Shown: one piece after another, positions 1 to 6,873 of the stretch
How the letters are laid out: each line of letters opens with the position of its first letter
Position numbering within the stretch: the stretch's first letter is position 1
Source of the DNA: Deltaproteobacteria bacterium
GTDB taxonomy: Bacteria; Desulfobacterota; SM23-61
Reading direction: 5' to 3'
Assembly (NCBI GenBank): GCA_016234425.1
Contig: JACRCA010000083.1
Location: 1 to 13,097 of the forward strand
Length of the DNA stretch: 13,097 nucleotides
Notes under the pieces: model-generated
Told to the model about the DNA's origin: nothing
Databases searched by the model: none
Seen by the model: only the letters and a program-made list of their open reading frames with translations
Position numbers and translations under genes: made by a program

Positions 1-1
1 C

Positions 2-1738
2 CAGACCTTTGAGGAAGTCGTCGGGCAAAGGCCCATTACCCAGGCGTTGCAGAATGCCATTGCCACGCAAAGGGTGGCCCACGCTTATCTATTTACCGGT
101 CCACGGGGCGTCGGAAAGACCTCGGTGGCCCGAATCTTGGCCAAAGCCCTCAATTGCCAGGAAGGGCCCACTACCAAGCCTTGTAACGAATGCTCTTTCT
201 GCCGAGAGATCCGCGATGGAATTGCGGTGGACGTCCTGGAGATTGACGGGGCTTCAAACCGGGGAATCAATGAGATCCGGGAGTTGCGGGAGAACGTCAA
301 GTATCTTCCCTCCAAGAATAAATATAAGGTCTACATCATCGATGAAGTGCATATGCTCACCACCGAAGCCTTCAACGCCCTTCTCAAAACCTTGGAGGAG
401 CCTCCGCCCCATGTAATCTTCATTTTCGCCACCACCGAACCCCACAAGATTCCGCTCACCATCCTCTCCCGCTGCCAGAGGTACGATTTCAAGCGCATTC
501 CCCTGGCTCTAATCTTGGAACAGTTGAGGAAGATCGCCAAACAGGAGGAGATGGAGATCAGCGACCAGAGTTTGCATCTTATCGCCCGCGAAGCAGAGGG
601 GTCCCTGCGGGATGCGCAGAGCCTCCTGGACCAGGTTCTCTCCTTCAGAGGAAAGAAGGCCTCTGACGAAGAAGTCATCGAAGTCTTGGGAGTCATCGAC
701 CGCAAAATCCTGCATGAGGCGATGGCAGCCTTAGCCGATGGAGACAGGGCCCGCCTTATTCAAATCGTGGAGGAAGTCCATGCCTTCGGCTATGACATCA
801 AGGAGTTCTGCGAAGAGCTGGCCAGGCTGGCGCGCGACCTTCTGGTTCTCAAAGTCTTCCCGAAGGCCAGCGCCGAGCCGTACAGGTTGATTGATCTGCC
901 TGACGAAGAGACGCACGATTTAGCTCTTCAAGCTGACAAACTTTCTCTGGAAGAAATCCACAGCCTTTTTCGCTCTTTGCTGGCCGCCCATGATGAGGCT
1001 GCCAGGTCTGCTTTCCCCAGGCTGGTTCTGGAGATGACCTTAACAAGGGTGGCGCGCCGGAGGCCAATTCTCTCTGTGGAGGAAGTCTTAGAAAGACTTC
1101 AGGCGATGGAAGAGCGACTGATCAGCGCCGGGAGCCTCTCTCTCCCTTCCGCCGCCCTGCTGCCTGCTACTCAGCCGTCCCCGTCACTAGAACTCCAGCC
1201 CCCAGACTCTTCGTCACCTGAAGAGGAAGAACAGGAGCCACTGACAGAAGAAGAGAGCCAAAAAGTAACGGTCAGAGCCGCAGAGGGAATGGCCGAGGGG
1301 TTGCCAGAGCGATTGTCGGAAAAATTGCCCAAGACATTGCCCGAAACATTGAATAACGCCTGGAGGGAATTCGTCAACTTTGCCAAGAAGAAAAAGCCGC
1401 CTTTAGCCGCCATCTTAGAACACGGATACCCTCTGGCTCTGATGGAAGACTCCTTGGAAATCGGTTACCCTGAGAAGTCCTTCTACCTGGAGCGTATGCG
1501 AGAGGCAGACAACCGCTCTCTTTTAGGAACCCTATGCACGGAATTCTTTAAAAAGCCCATGCGGGTCCACATTTCCGGAATAAACCCCAATTCCGTACCC
1601 CGTGGCCATACCATCATTGAAGAGGAGGAAAGAAAGAATCCTGAACGGGAAAAGGAAGAAGAAGCTTTAAACCATCCCCTCGTAAAAGAAGCCCTGAATA
1701 TTTTTGGGGGACGAGTCGTGGAAATCAAAATTCTTTAA
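2..1738 (+). CDS. dnaX: DNA polymerase III subunit gamma/tau, 5' end outside the window
   Basis: Clamp-loader ATPase that loads the beta sliding clamp and, as tau, bridges polymerase cores at the replication fork. The frame is already open at nucleotide 2 (reading QTFEEVVGQ), so probably about a dozen N-terminal residues lie to the left. Visible motifs, in order: Walker A GPRGVGKT (98-121), a four-cysteine zinc module (about 155-202, ending CNECSFC), Walker B-type IIDEVHML (about 332-357) and the sensor/arginine-finger stretch LSRCQRYDF (about 463-490). A linker rich in Pro, Glu and Ser (about 1140-1350) follows, then a folded C-terminal domain ending in VVEIKIL. The roughly 578 visible residues make this a tau-length product. 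The stop codon overlaps the ribosome binding site of ybaB, and dnaX-ybaB-recR is a widely conserved operon. I see no classical slippery heptamer that would make a short gamma form. Confidence 0.96.
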   Translation, partial: QTFEEVVGQRPITQALQNAIATQRVAHAYLFTGPRGVGKTSVARILAKALNCQEGPTTKPCNECSFCREIRDGIAVDVLEIDGASNRGINEIRELRENVKYLPSKNKYKVYIIDEVHMLTTEAFNALLKTLEEPPPHVIFIFATTEPHKIPLTILSRCQRYDFKRIPLALILEQLRKIAKQEEMEISDQSLHLIAREAEGSLRDAQSLLDQVLSFRGKKASDEEVIEVLGVIDRKILHEAMAALADGDRARLIQIVEEVHAFGYDIKEFCEELARLARDLLVLKVFPKASAEPYRLIDLPDEETHDLALQADKLSLEEIHSLFRSLLAAHDEAARSAFPRLVLEMTLTRVARRRPILSVEEVLERLQAMEERLISAGSLSLPSAALLPATQPSPSLELQPPDSSSPEEEEQEPLTEEESQKVTVRAAEGMAEGLPERLSEKLPKTLPETLNNAWREFVNFAKKKKPPLAAILEHGYPLALMEDSLEIGYPEKSFYLERMREADNRSLLGTLCTEFFKKPMRVHISGINPNSVPRGHTIIEEEERKNPEREKEEEALNHPLVKEALNIFGGRVVEIKIL

Positions 1739-1743
1739 GGAGA
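1737..1743 (+). promoter_or_regulatory. Shine-Dalgarno site for ybaB, overlapping the dnaX stop
   Basis: AAGGAGA starts inside the TAA stop of dnaX and lies 5 nt before the ATG at 1749. It decides the ybaB start against the upstream in-frame GTG at 1704 inside dnaX, and it suggests translational coupling of the two genes. Confidence 0.75.
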
Positions 1744-1748
1744 AGACG

Positions 1749-2063
1749 ATGACCAAAGGATTTGGGAATCTGGTGCGGCAGGCCCAGCAACTTCAAGCCA
1801 AGATGCTTAAGGTGCAGGAGGAGATGGCCGCGCGCACGGCCGAGGCTTCGGCCGGCGGAGGAATGGTTACTGCCGTAGCTAATGGCAAACAGGAATTGGT
1901 ATCGGTCAAGGTAGAGAAAGAGGTGGTCAACCCTGACGATGTGGAAATGCTCCAGGACTTGATCGTGGCTGCGGTCAACGCGGCCTTAAAAAGGGCCCAA
2001 GAGATGGTTGCCGAAGAGATGAAAAAGCTCACCGGCGGAATATCCATCCCTGGGTTGATGTGA
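1749..2063 (+). CDS. ybaB: YbaB/EbfC family nucleoid-associated protein
   Basis: Small DNA-binding protein of 104 residues, the usual family length (about 100-110). Family members are dimers that bind DNA and help organise the nucleoid; the gene almost always sits between dnaX and recR, as here. The sequence shows the family pattern: an N-terminal amphipathic helix rich in Gln, Lys and Met (LVRQAQQLQAKMLKVQEEM), a short beta section with VTAVANGKQELVSVKV, the PDDVEMLQDLI stretch, and a C-terminal helix ending TGGISIPGLM. I chose ATG 1749 because of the Shine-Dalgarno site at 1737-1743 and because it gives the expected N-terminus MTKGFGNLV. An in-frame GTG at 1704 would add 15 residues inside dnaX and is unlikely. 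The stop lies 7 nt before recR. Confidence 0.94.
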   Translation: MTKGFGNLVRQAQQLQAKMLKVQEEMAARTAEASAGGGMVTAVANGKQELVSVKVEKEVVNPDDVEMLQDLIVAAVNAALKRAQEMVAEEMKKLTGGISIPGLM

Positions 2064-2070
2064 TCGAGAG

Positions 2071-2673
2071 ATGCCCGTACAGCATGCCCAGCCCATCTCC
2101 AGGCTGATCCAGGAATTGACCAAGCTTCCCGGCGTGGGGGAGAAGACTGCTTCCAGGCTGGCCCTGCACATCCTCCGAGCTTCCCAGGAAGACGCCGAGG
2201 CGTTAGCCAGGGCCATCCTGGAAGTGAAAGAGAAGATCCGGCTCTGCTCCCAGTGTTTCAACCTCACGGACCAAGACCCCTGCCGAATATGCCAGGACCC
2301 GAGGAGGAACCGGGAGGTCATCTGCGTGGTCAGCGGGCCGGAGGATCTGATAGCCCTGGAAAAAAGTGGGAGCTTTCGAGGCCTCTACCATGTGCTCCAC
2401 GGGGTTCTCTCGCCTTTGGAGGGAGTGGGCCCGAAAGACCTGAAGATCAATGAGCTCCTCTCCCGTTTACAAGGAGGCAAAGTCAAGGAAGTGATCATGG
2501 CCACCAATCCCTCAGTGGAAGGAGAGGCCACAGCCCAGTACCTTTCCCAGATCATCAAACCTCTGGGTATCCGGGTGACTCGGATCGCCCGCGGCGTGCC
2601 CATGGGCGGGGATTTGCAATACATCGACGAGGTCACCTTGAGTAAATCCTTGGAGAATCGCAGCCCCTTGTAG
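2071..2673 (+). CDS. recR: Recombination mediator protein RecR
   Basis: Recombinational repair protein of 200 residues, normal for the family. With RecO (and RecF) it helps load RecA on single-stranded gaps; it forms a ring-shaped clamp on DNA. Features in order: helix-hairpin-helix with LPGVGEKTA (residues 19-27), a C4 zinc finger (Cys59, Cys62, Cys71, Cys74), a Toprim domain from about residue 82 (VICVVSGPEDL, then EVIMATNPSVEGEATA), and the conserved tail RVTRIARGVPMGGDLQYID. It starts 7 nt after ybaB with only a weak purine-rich stretch before the ATG, so translation is probably coupled. It is the last gene of the dnaX-ybaB-recR cluster; a repeat-bearing spacer follows. Confidence 0.97.
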   Translation: MPVQHAQPISRLIQELTKLPGVGEKTASRLALHILRASQEDAEALARAILEVKEKIRLCSQCFNLTDQDPCRICQDPRRNREVICVVSGPEDLIALEKSGSFRGLYHVLHGVLSPLEGVGPKDLKINELLSRLQGGKVKEVIMATNPSVEGEATAQYLSQIIKPLGIRVTRIARGVPMGGDLQYIDEVTLSKSLENRSPL

Positions 2674-2680
2674 AAAAACT

Positions 2681-2777
2681 TGGAAAATTGGAATAATGGA
2701 ATGATGGAATATTGGGTTAATGAGAGAAGGGTGTTAAGAGGGGTATTTACCCATCATTCCAATATTCCAACATTCCA
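2681..2777. repeat. Inverted pair of degenerate 8-bp tandem repeats
   Basis: The left side reads as consecutive 8-mers from 2681: TGGAAAAT, TGGAATAA, TGGAATGA, TGGAATAT, TGGGTTAA. The right side (2750-2777) carries the same motif inverted, as CCCATCAT, TCCAATAT, TCCAACAT, TCCA. Arms 2689-2716 and 2750-2777 (28 nt each) face each other across a 33-nt centre and could form an imperfect hairpin. Register shifts of 8 nt would also pair. The element fills most of the recR-cysS spacer. No T-tract follows, so I do not call it a terminator. It is most likely an intergenic repeat element; its function is unknown. Confidence 0.75.
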
Positions 2778-2819
2778 GAAGAACTCCATCTCATTCCTTG
2801 TTCGGAACTCGTTAAGCCC

Positions 2820-4301
2820 GTGGCCCTGAAAATTTACAATACTCTGACTAAGAAGAAAGAGGAGTTCAGCCCCCTGCGAAAGGGGAAGGTCTCGATGTAT
2901 GTCTGTGGAGTGACAGTTTACGATCGTTGCCATATCGGCCATGCCCGCGCGGCCGTGGTCTTCGATGTCATCTTCCGTTTTCTTCGCCACCTGGGTTATG
3001 AGGTAACCTACGTGCGCAATTACACAGACGTGGACGACAAGATCATCAAGCGAGCCAACCAGGAAGGCGTCTCTTGCTCAGAAATCGCCGAGCGCTACAT
3101 CCGGGAGTATGATGAGGATATGCAAGCTCTGGGACTGGAGCGCCCGAGCTATGAACCCCGGGCCACAGAAAATATTCCTGAGATCATCACCCTCATCCAA
3201 AAATTGGTAGATAAAGGCTTCGCCTACTCGGTGAATGGGGATGTTTATTTCTCCGTGGGAAAAATTCCTTCTTACGGGAAACTCTCCGGCCGCGACCTCG
3301 AAGAGATGCGCGCCGGAGCCCGAGTAGAAGTCGACGAGTGGAAAAATAACCCTTTAGATTTCGCTCTGTGGAAAAAAAGCAAGCCAGGGGAACCCGAATG
3401 GGATAGCCCCTGGGGCAAAGGTCGGCCGGGGTGGCACATCGAATGCTCGGCCATGAGCCAGCGTTTTCTGGGAGAGAGCTTGGACATCCACGGCGGGGGT
3501 AAAGACCTGATTTTCCCGCATCACGAGAACGAGATCGCCCAGTCAGAGGCTGCCACGGGCAAGCCTTTCGTCCGCTACTGGGTGCACAACGGGTTCGTGA
3601 ACATTGACCATGAAAAAATGTCTAAATCCTTAGGAAACATCCTGGCCATAAAGGATTTGCTCAAAGACTATCATCCAGAGGCTCTGCGCCTCTTTCTTCT
3701 CTCCCATCATTACCGCAGCCCATTAGATTTTTCCTTCCAGAACATGGCCGAGGCCAAGGCCAATCTGGACCGCTTCTATTCAGCTCTCCTGGGGATCGAA
3801 GAATTTTTGGCAGCAAAGAAGGAGATTATTCCTCTGAACCTGCAGGGATTGAAAGGGACGGCCAAAGAGGTTCATGAAAAGGTCTCCACGGTCAAGGAAA
3901 AATTTCTGGAAGCCATGGAAGATGATTTTAACACCGCCTTAGCTCTGGGAACCATGCCTGACCTGACCCGGACGCTGAACCGGGTTTTAGGAGAAAAAGG
4001 GTTTCGCCAGGATCTGGCAGCCGCTGCGCTCTTGCAGGAAGGGCGGAACCGATTGTTAGAGAGTGGAAAAATCCTGGGCCTTTTCCTGGATGCGCCAGCT
4101 GCCTATTTCGCCAGCCAGCGGAAAAGGTACCTTCAGGCGAAAGGCTTGAGGGAGGAAGAAATCCAGGAATTGATCGTAAAAAGGGATGAGGCCCGCAAAA
4201 TAAAAGATTGGGCTCGGGTGGACGAGATCCGTGCCCAAGCTGCTTCGCTGGGGATTGTCCTGGAAGACGGGCCGCAGGGGACAACCTGGAGACCAGCATA
4301 A
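2820..4301 (+). CDS. cysS: Cysteinyl-tRNA synthetase
   Basis: Class I aminoacyl-tRNA synthetase that charges tRNA-Cys with cysteine in the cytoplasm. The length of 493 residues is typical for the long bacterial form. The GTG start gives the expected N-terminus MALKIYNTL; only a weak ribosome binding site is visible. Motifs: CGVTVYD with zinc ligand Cys29, HIGH at residues 38-41 (nucleotide binding), zinc-site residues within HIECSAMS and FPHHENEIAQSE, and the KMSKS loop inside DHEKMSKSLGN. The C-terminal helical anticodon-binding part follows, including a DALR-like segment and a charged end (KRDEARKIKDWARVDEIR). The stop lies 49 nt before the zinc-ribbon gene. The nearby cysteine-synthase-like gene (6874) makes a loose cysteine theme possible, but no common regulation is visible. 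Confidence 0.98.
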   Translation: MALKIYNTLTKKKEEFSPLRKGKVSMYVCGVTVYDRCHIGHARAAVVFDVIFRFLRHLGYEVTYVRNYTDVDDKIIKRANQEGVSCSEIAERYIREYDEDMQALGLERPSYEPRATENIPEIITLIQKLVDKGFAYSVNGDVYFSVGKIPSYGKLSGRDLEEMRAGARVEVDEWKNNPLDFALWKKSKPGEPEWDSPWGKGRPGWHIECSAMSQRFLGESLDIHGGGKDLIFPHHENEIAQSEAATGKPFVRYWVHNGFVNIDHEKMSKSLGNILAIKDLLKDYHPEALRLFLLSHHYRSPLDFSFQNMAEAKANLDRFYSALLGIEEFLAAKKEIIPLNLQGLKGTAKEVHEKVSTVKEKFLEAMEDDFNTALALGTMPDLTRTLNRVLGEKGFRQDLAAAALLQEGRNRLLESGKILGLFLDAPAAYFASQRKRYLQAKGLREEEIQELIVKRDEARKIKDWARVDEIRAQAASLGIVLEDGPQGTTWRPA

Positions 4302-4315
4302 AGAGCGTGGAGTTA

Positions 4316-4345
4316 TTAACTATTTGATCGGTTTCGGTGTATAAT
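4316..4345 (+). promoter_or_regulatory. Candidate sigma70-type promoter before the zinc-ribbon gene
   Basis: A perfect -10 hexamer TATAAT lies at 4340-4345, with a possible -35 TTAACT at 4316-4321 (four of six consensus bases) and an 18-nt spacer. Transcription would begin near 4351-4352, on the ATG of the next gene, so the message would be leaderless or nearly so. The perfect -10 box is directly visible; its activity is inference. Confidence 0.45.
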
Positions 4346-4350
4346 AAGGC

Positions 4351-4647
4351 ATGAGAGTTTGTCATGCCTGCGGAAGGCCGGTTGAGGTTCAGGAGAAGAT
4401 GAGCCGCCAAGAAATCTGTCCTCACTGCCGGAGCGACTCGCACTGCTGCCTAAATTGTAGTCTTTATGACGAATACGCTCAAAATAAATGCCGCGAGCCA
4501 TCGGCGGAATGGGTAAGCGACCGGGAGAAGAATAATTTCTGTGAGTTATTCATCTTTCAAGAATCCAAGACCGCCAGCAGGAAGATTGGCGAACAGGAAG
4601 AAGCGCGGGCGAAACTGGAAGCCCTTTTCAAGAAAAAAACAACCTGA
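4351..4647 (+). CDS. Small cysteine-rich zinc-ribbon protein of unknown function
   Basis: Protein of 98 residues with nine cysteines. Cys4-Cys7 and Cys23-Cys26 form a probable zinc ribbon; Cys32, Cys33, Cys36, Cys47 and Cys64 form a second cluster. The motif CREPSAEWVSDREKNNFC (residues 47-64) matches my recollection of a conserved hypothetical family in Desulfobacterota and related bacteria, but I know no established function. The C-terminus is Lys/Glu-rich and probably helical. ATG 4351 keeps the first CxxC pair; the next ATG (Met17) would lose it. The upstream AAGG is only 1 nt from the ATG, too close for a normal Shine-Dalgarno, while a consensus -10 box sits 5 nt upstream, so leaderless translation is possible. 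The stop overlaps the strong Shine-Dalgarno that appears to serve hflX. Confidence 0.85.
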   Translation: MRVCHACGRPVEVQEKMSRQEICPHCRSDSHCCLNCSLYDEYAQNKCREPSAEWVSDREKNNFCELFIFQESKTASRKIGEQEEARAKLEALFKKKTT

Positions 4648-4653
4648 AGGAGG
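4647..4653 (+). promoter_or_regulatory. Strong Shine-Dalgarno with no normal start codon in the hflX frame
   Basis: AAGGAGG is a near-perfect ribosome binding site and overlaps the last base of the preceding TGA stop. In the hflX frame the triplet at the best distance (8 nt) is ATC at 4662. There is no ATG, GTG or TTG in that frame between the stop at 4542 and GTG 4755. A TTG directly abuts the site at 4654, but in another frame. Confidence 0.7.
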
Positions 4654-4661
4654 TTGCCAAA

Positions 4662-6338
4662 ATCCAAAAAATTTTTGGGAATGTTTTAGGGCTGAAGCCT
4701 TCCCAGAGCAAAAAAATCTCATCTCTCTACCACCGGAGAATTCCTCCCCAACGGGTGATCACACCCGAACTCGCTCGTACCCTTTCCGAACTATCCTGGG
4801 ATACCCAACGACAACTGGCCGTTCTGTTGGATCGCCGAGGCAACGTGCGATACGTGGTCGTCGGCGGTGCCATAGGAATCTGGATTCCTGAGCTTTCCGA
4901 CTTCCGACTCGGAAGTGGGCCACGCCTCCGGGGGTTACGTTGCGTACATACCCACCTGCGAGGGGAACCCATGACTCATGATGACCTCACAGATTTGGCG
5001 ATGCTCCGGCTGGACTTAATGGCTTCCCTCGAAGTGCTGGGCAACGGCCTGCCTGGAAATATCTACCTGGCAAACATTATCCCCTTCAACAATAAAGGGA
5101 AGAGTTGGCGGTGCTGGGAACCCATCCCGGTTTCCAAATTAGACGTGGATTGCTTGCAGCTGATCCAGGCCTTGGAAGACGAGTTTGCCAGAACCCAAAA
5201 AGGGCGGCAAGCCGGAGACCATCGAGACCGGGCCATTTTGGTTCATGCCTCTTCAGCCCCCAAGTCCGCCATCGAGGATTCTCTCAACGAGCTGGCCGAC
5301 CTGGCCAATACGGCAGGAGTAATGGTCTTGGATAAGATCAGCCAGCGACGCCATCAGTTTCATCCCCGTTTTCTCATGGGCCGGGAAAAGCTTATGGACC
5401 TCTCCATTCGGGCCTTTCAGCAGGGGGCCGATCTTCTGATCTTCGACCAGGAGTTGAACCCCAGCCAGATGCGCTCCATCACTGATCTTACTGAGCTTAG
5501 AGTCATTGACCGGACACAACTGATCCTGGACATTTTTGCCCAAAGGGCCCACACCCGGGAGGGTAAGCTCAAGGTAGAGTTGGCCCAGTTGAAATATCTG
5601 TTGCCCCGGCTCGCGGCTAAAGACAGCGGACTTTCCAGGTTAACCGGGGGAATCGGAGGCCGCGGACCTGGCGAGACTAAACTGGAGATCGACCGCCGGA
5701 AGGTCCGAGACCGCATCCACCGATTGGGCCTGGAACTGGAGAATCTGAACCGCAGCCGGAGTATGCGCCGGGTGCAACGTAAAAAGAATCAACTGCCAAT
5801 AATTTCTATCATCGGATACACCAACGTGGGCAAATCTACTTTACTAAACGCGTTGACCAAAAGTCGAGTCTATGTTGAGGACAAGCTTTTTGCTACATTA
5901 GATCCCGCCAGCCGGCGTCTTCGATTCCCGCGGGAAAGAGATGTCATCATCACGGATACGGTCGGTTTCTTGCGGGGCCTCCCTAAAGACTTGCTGGATG
6001 CTTTCCGGGCCACGCTGGAGGAATTGAAAGATGCCGACCTGCTTTTACACCTGATCGACATCCGCCACCCATGCTTTGAAGAGCAGATGGAAGCCGTGGA
6101 AAAAATCTTAGAAGAGCTGGATTTAAAACGTACCCCCTTGCTCAGAGTTTTCAATAAGGTGGATAAGGTGGACCGAGAGACGGCCGACGCACTCTCACGC
6201 ACCTTTAATGCCGTCTGCATTTCGGCCTTAGATCCGAACACCTTTCCCCCATTGTTGGAGACCATGGAGGAGAAGCTTTTTCTCCCGCAGGTGAGCCCCG
6301 GCGGGCAGACCAAAGAAGCCGTTTCTTTATCCCTTTGA
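4662..6338 (+). CDS. hflX: GTPase HflX, long form; start codon uncertain
   Basis: Ribosome-associated GTPase thought to split or rescue stalled 70S ribosomes, notably after heat stress. Motifs: G1 GYTNVGKS (5814-5837), G3 DTVGF (from 5955), G4 NKVD (from 6153), and G5-like SAL. Before the G domain lie the HflX-specific domain (DLLIFDQELNPSQ), the glycine-rich GGIGGRGPGE and a coiled helix pair. A further N-terminal extension of roughly 180 residues compared with E. coli HflX contains RCVHTHLRGEPMTHDDLTD, as in other long-form HflX proteins. The first normal start is GTG 4755. However, the same frame upstream reads KIFGNVLGLKPSQ and LYHRRIPPQR, which resembles the conserved start of long HflX proteins, so translation probably begins near 4662. 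From there the product is 558 residues, against 527 from GTG 4755. Confidence 0.9.
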   Translation: MQKIFGNVLGLKPSQSKKISSLYHRRIPPQRVITPELARTLSELSWDTQRQLAVLLDRRGNVRYVVVGGAIGIWIPELSDFRLGSGPRLRGLRCVHTHLRGEPMTHDDLTDLAMLRLDLMASLEVLGNGLPGNIYLANIIPFNNKGKSWRCWEPIPVSKLDVDCLQLIQALEDEFARTQKGRQAGDHRDRAILVHASSAPKSAIEDSLNELADLANTAGVMVLDKISQRRHQFHPRFLMGREKLMDLSIRAFQQGADLLIFDQELNPSQMRSITDLTELRVIDRTQLILDIFAQRAHTREGKLKVELAQLKYLLPRLAAKDSGLSRLTGGIGGRGPGETKLEIDRRKVRDRIHRLGLELENLNRSRSMRRVQRKKNQLPIISIIGYTNVGKSTLLNALTKSRVYVEDKLFATLDPASRRLRFPRERDVIITDTVGFLRGLPKDLLDAFRATLEELKDADLLLHLIDIRHPCFEEQMEAVEKILEELDLKRTPLLRVFNKVDKVDRETADALSRTFNAVCISALDPNTFPPLLETMEEKLFLPQVSPGGQTKEAVSLSL

Positions 6339-6432
6339 GCCATCATGAGATTTTGCCTTTATCCTGAAAACCGGCATAAAATTCGATATATCTTGACGCG
6401 ATGTTTTTCTCGAAGAAGGGGTAGATTCCCAC

Positions 6433-6768
6433 ATGCCCATCTATGAATATGAGGCCATCTCTCCGGGAAGAAAGTGCAAAAAATGTACTCCCTCTTTCGA
6501 AGTGATCCAACGACTGTCTGACCCACCCCTGGCCTCCTGCCCTGAGTGCGGAAAAGAGATCAGGCGCCGGATTTCCCGCCCGCGAGTTATCCTTCCTGGC
6601 TCCGCGAAAGGGAGCGACCAGGCGGAGAGGAAAGTGGCGGAGTATGAACAACAGGGCATGTACAGCCACGCTGCCGAGCTGGCCGACAAAGAAAGTGAGA
6701 AACCTGAGAAGGCCCACCTAAAAGAACGAGCCATGGAAGATTATAGAAAGGCCGGTTACAATTTCTGA
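6433..6768 (+). CDS. FmdB-family zinc-ribbon protein
   Basis: Protein of 111 residues beginning MPIYEYE, the hallmark of the FmdB/CxxC-CxxC small zinc-ribbon family. Two CxxC pairs (Cys15/Cys18 and Cys36/Cys39) should hold one zinc ion. The first pair lies a little later than in the common form, because a short insert (AISPGRK) precedes it. FmdB was first named as a putative regulator of the formamidase gene; for most members the role is unknown. The second half is charged and helical (SDQAERKVAEYEQQG through EKAHLKERAMEDYRKAG), with no obvious domain. A purine-rich AAGGGG at 6416-6421 lies 11 nt before the ATG, rather far. It stands alone between spacers of 94 and 105 nt. Confidence 0.88.
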   Translation: MPIYEYEAISPGRKCKKCTPSFEVIQRLSDPPLASCPECGKEIRRRISRPRVILPGSAKGSDQAERKVAEYEQQGMYSHAAELADKESEKPEKAHLKERAMEDYRKAGYNF

Positions 6769-6873
6769 GGGAAGGATCTCCCCGCCAAAAAAATCCAGAG
6801 GCAAACAGGATCGACGGTTTAGAAGAGTCAAATCAAACTCAATTTTCTTGCCAGTGAAAGAGAAGAGAACGAG

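Noticed and set aside
1380..1402. Possible programmed frameshift in dnaX at AAG AAG AAA AAG (about 1384-1395)
   Set aside because: The zero-frame heptamer is G AAA AAG, not A AAA AAG. I see no clear stimulatory hairpin or upstream Shine-Dalgarno-like helper at the right distance. TTT AAA AAG near 1549 fails in the same way.
3928..4443. 171-codon minus-strand open frame over the cysS 3' end and the zinc-ribbon gene
   Set aside because: It overlaps two well-supported genes and lacks recognisable motifs; it is a shadow frame.
4541..4891. 116-codon + strand open frame across the zinc-ribbon/hflX junction
   Set aside because: It is out of frame with both real genes and translates them without motifs; the conserved HflX N-terminus is in a different frame.
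6393..6421. TTGACG at 6393-6398 as a -35 box before the FmdB-type gene
   Set aside because: No acceptable -10 sequence 16-18 nt downstream; that position is the purine-rich ribosome-binding region.
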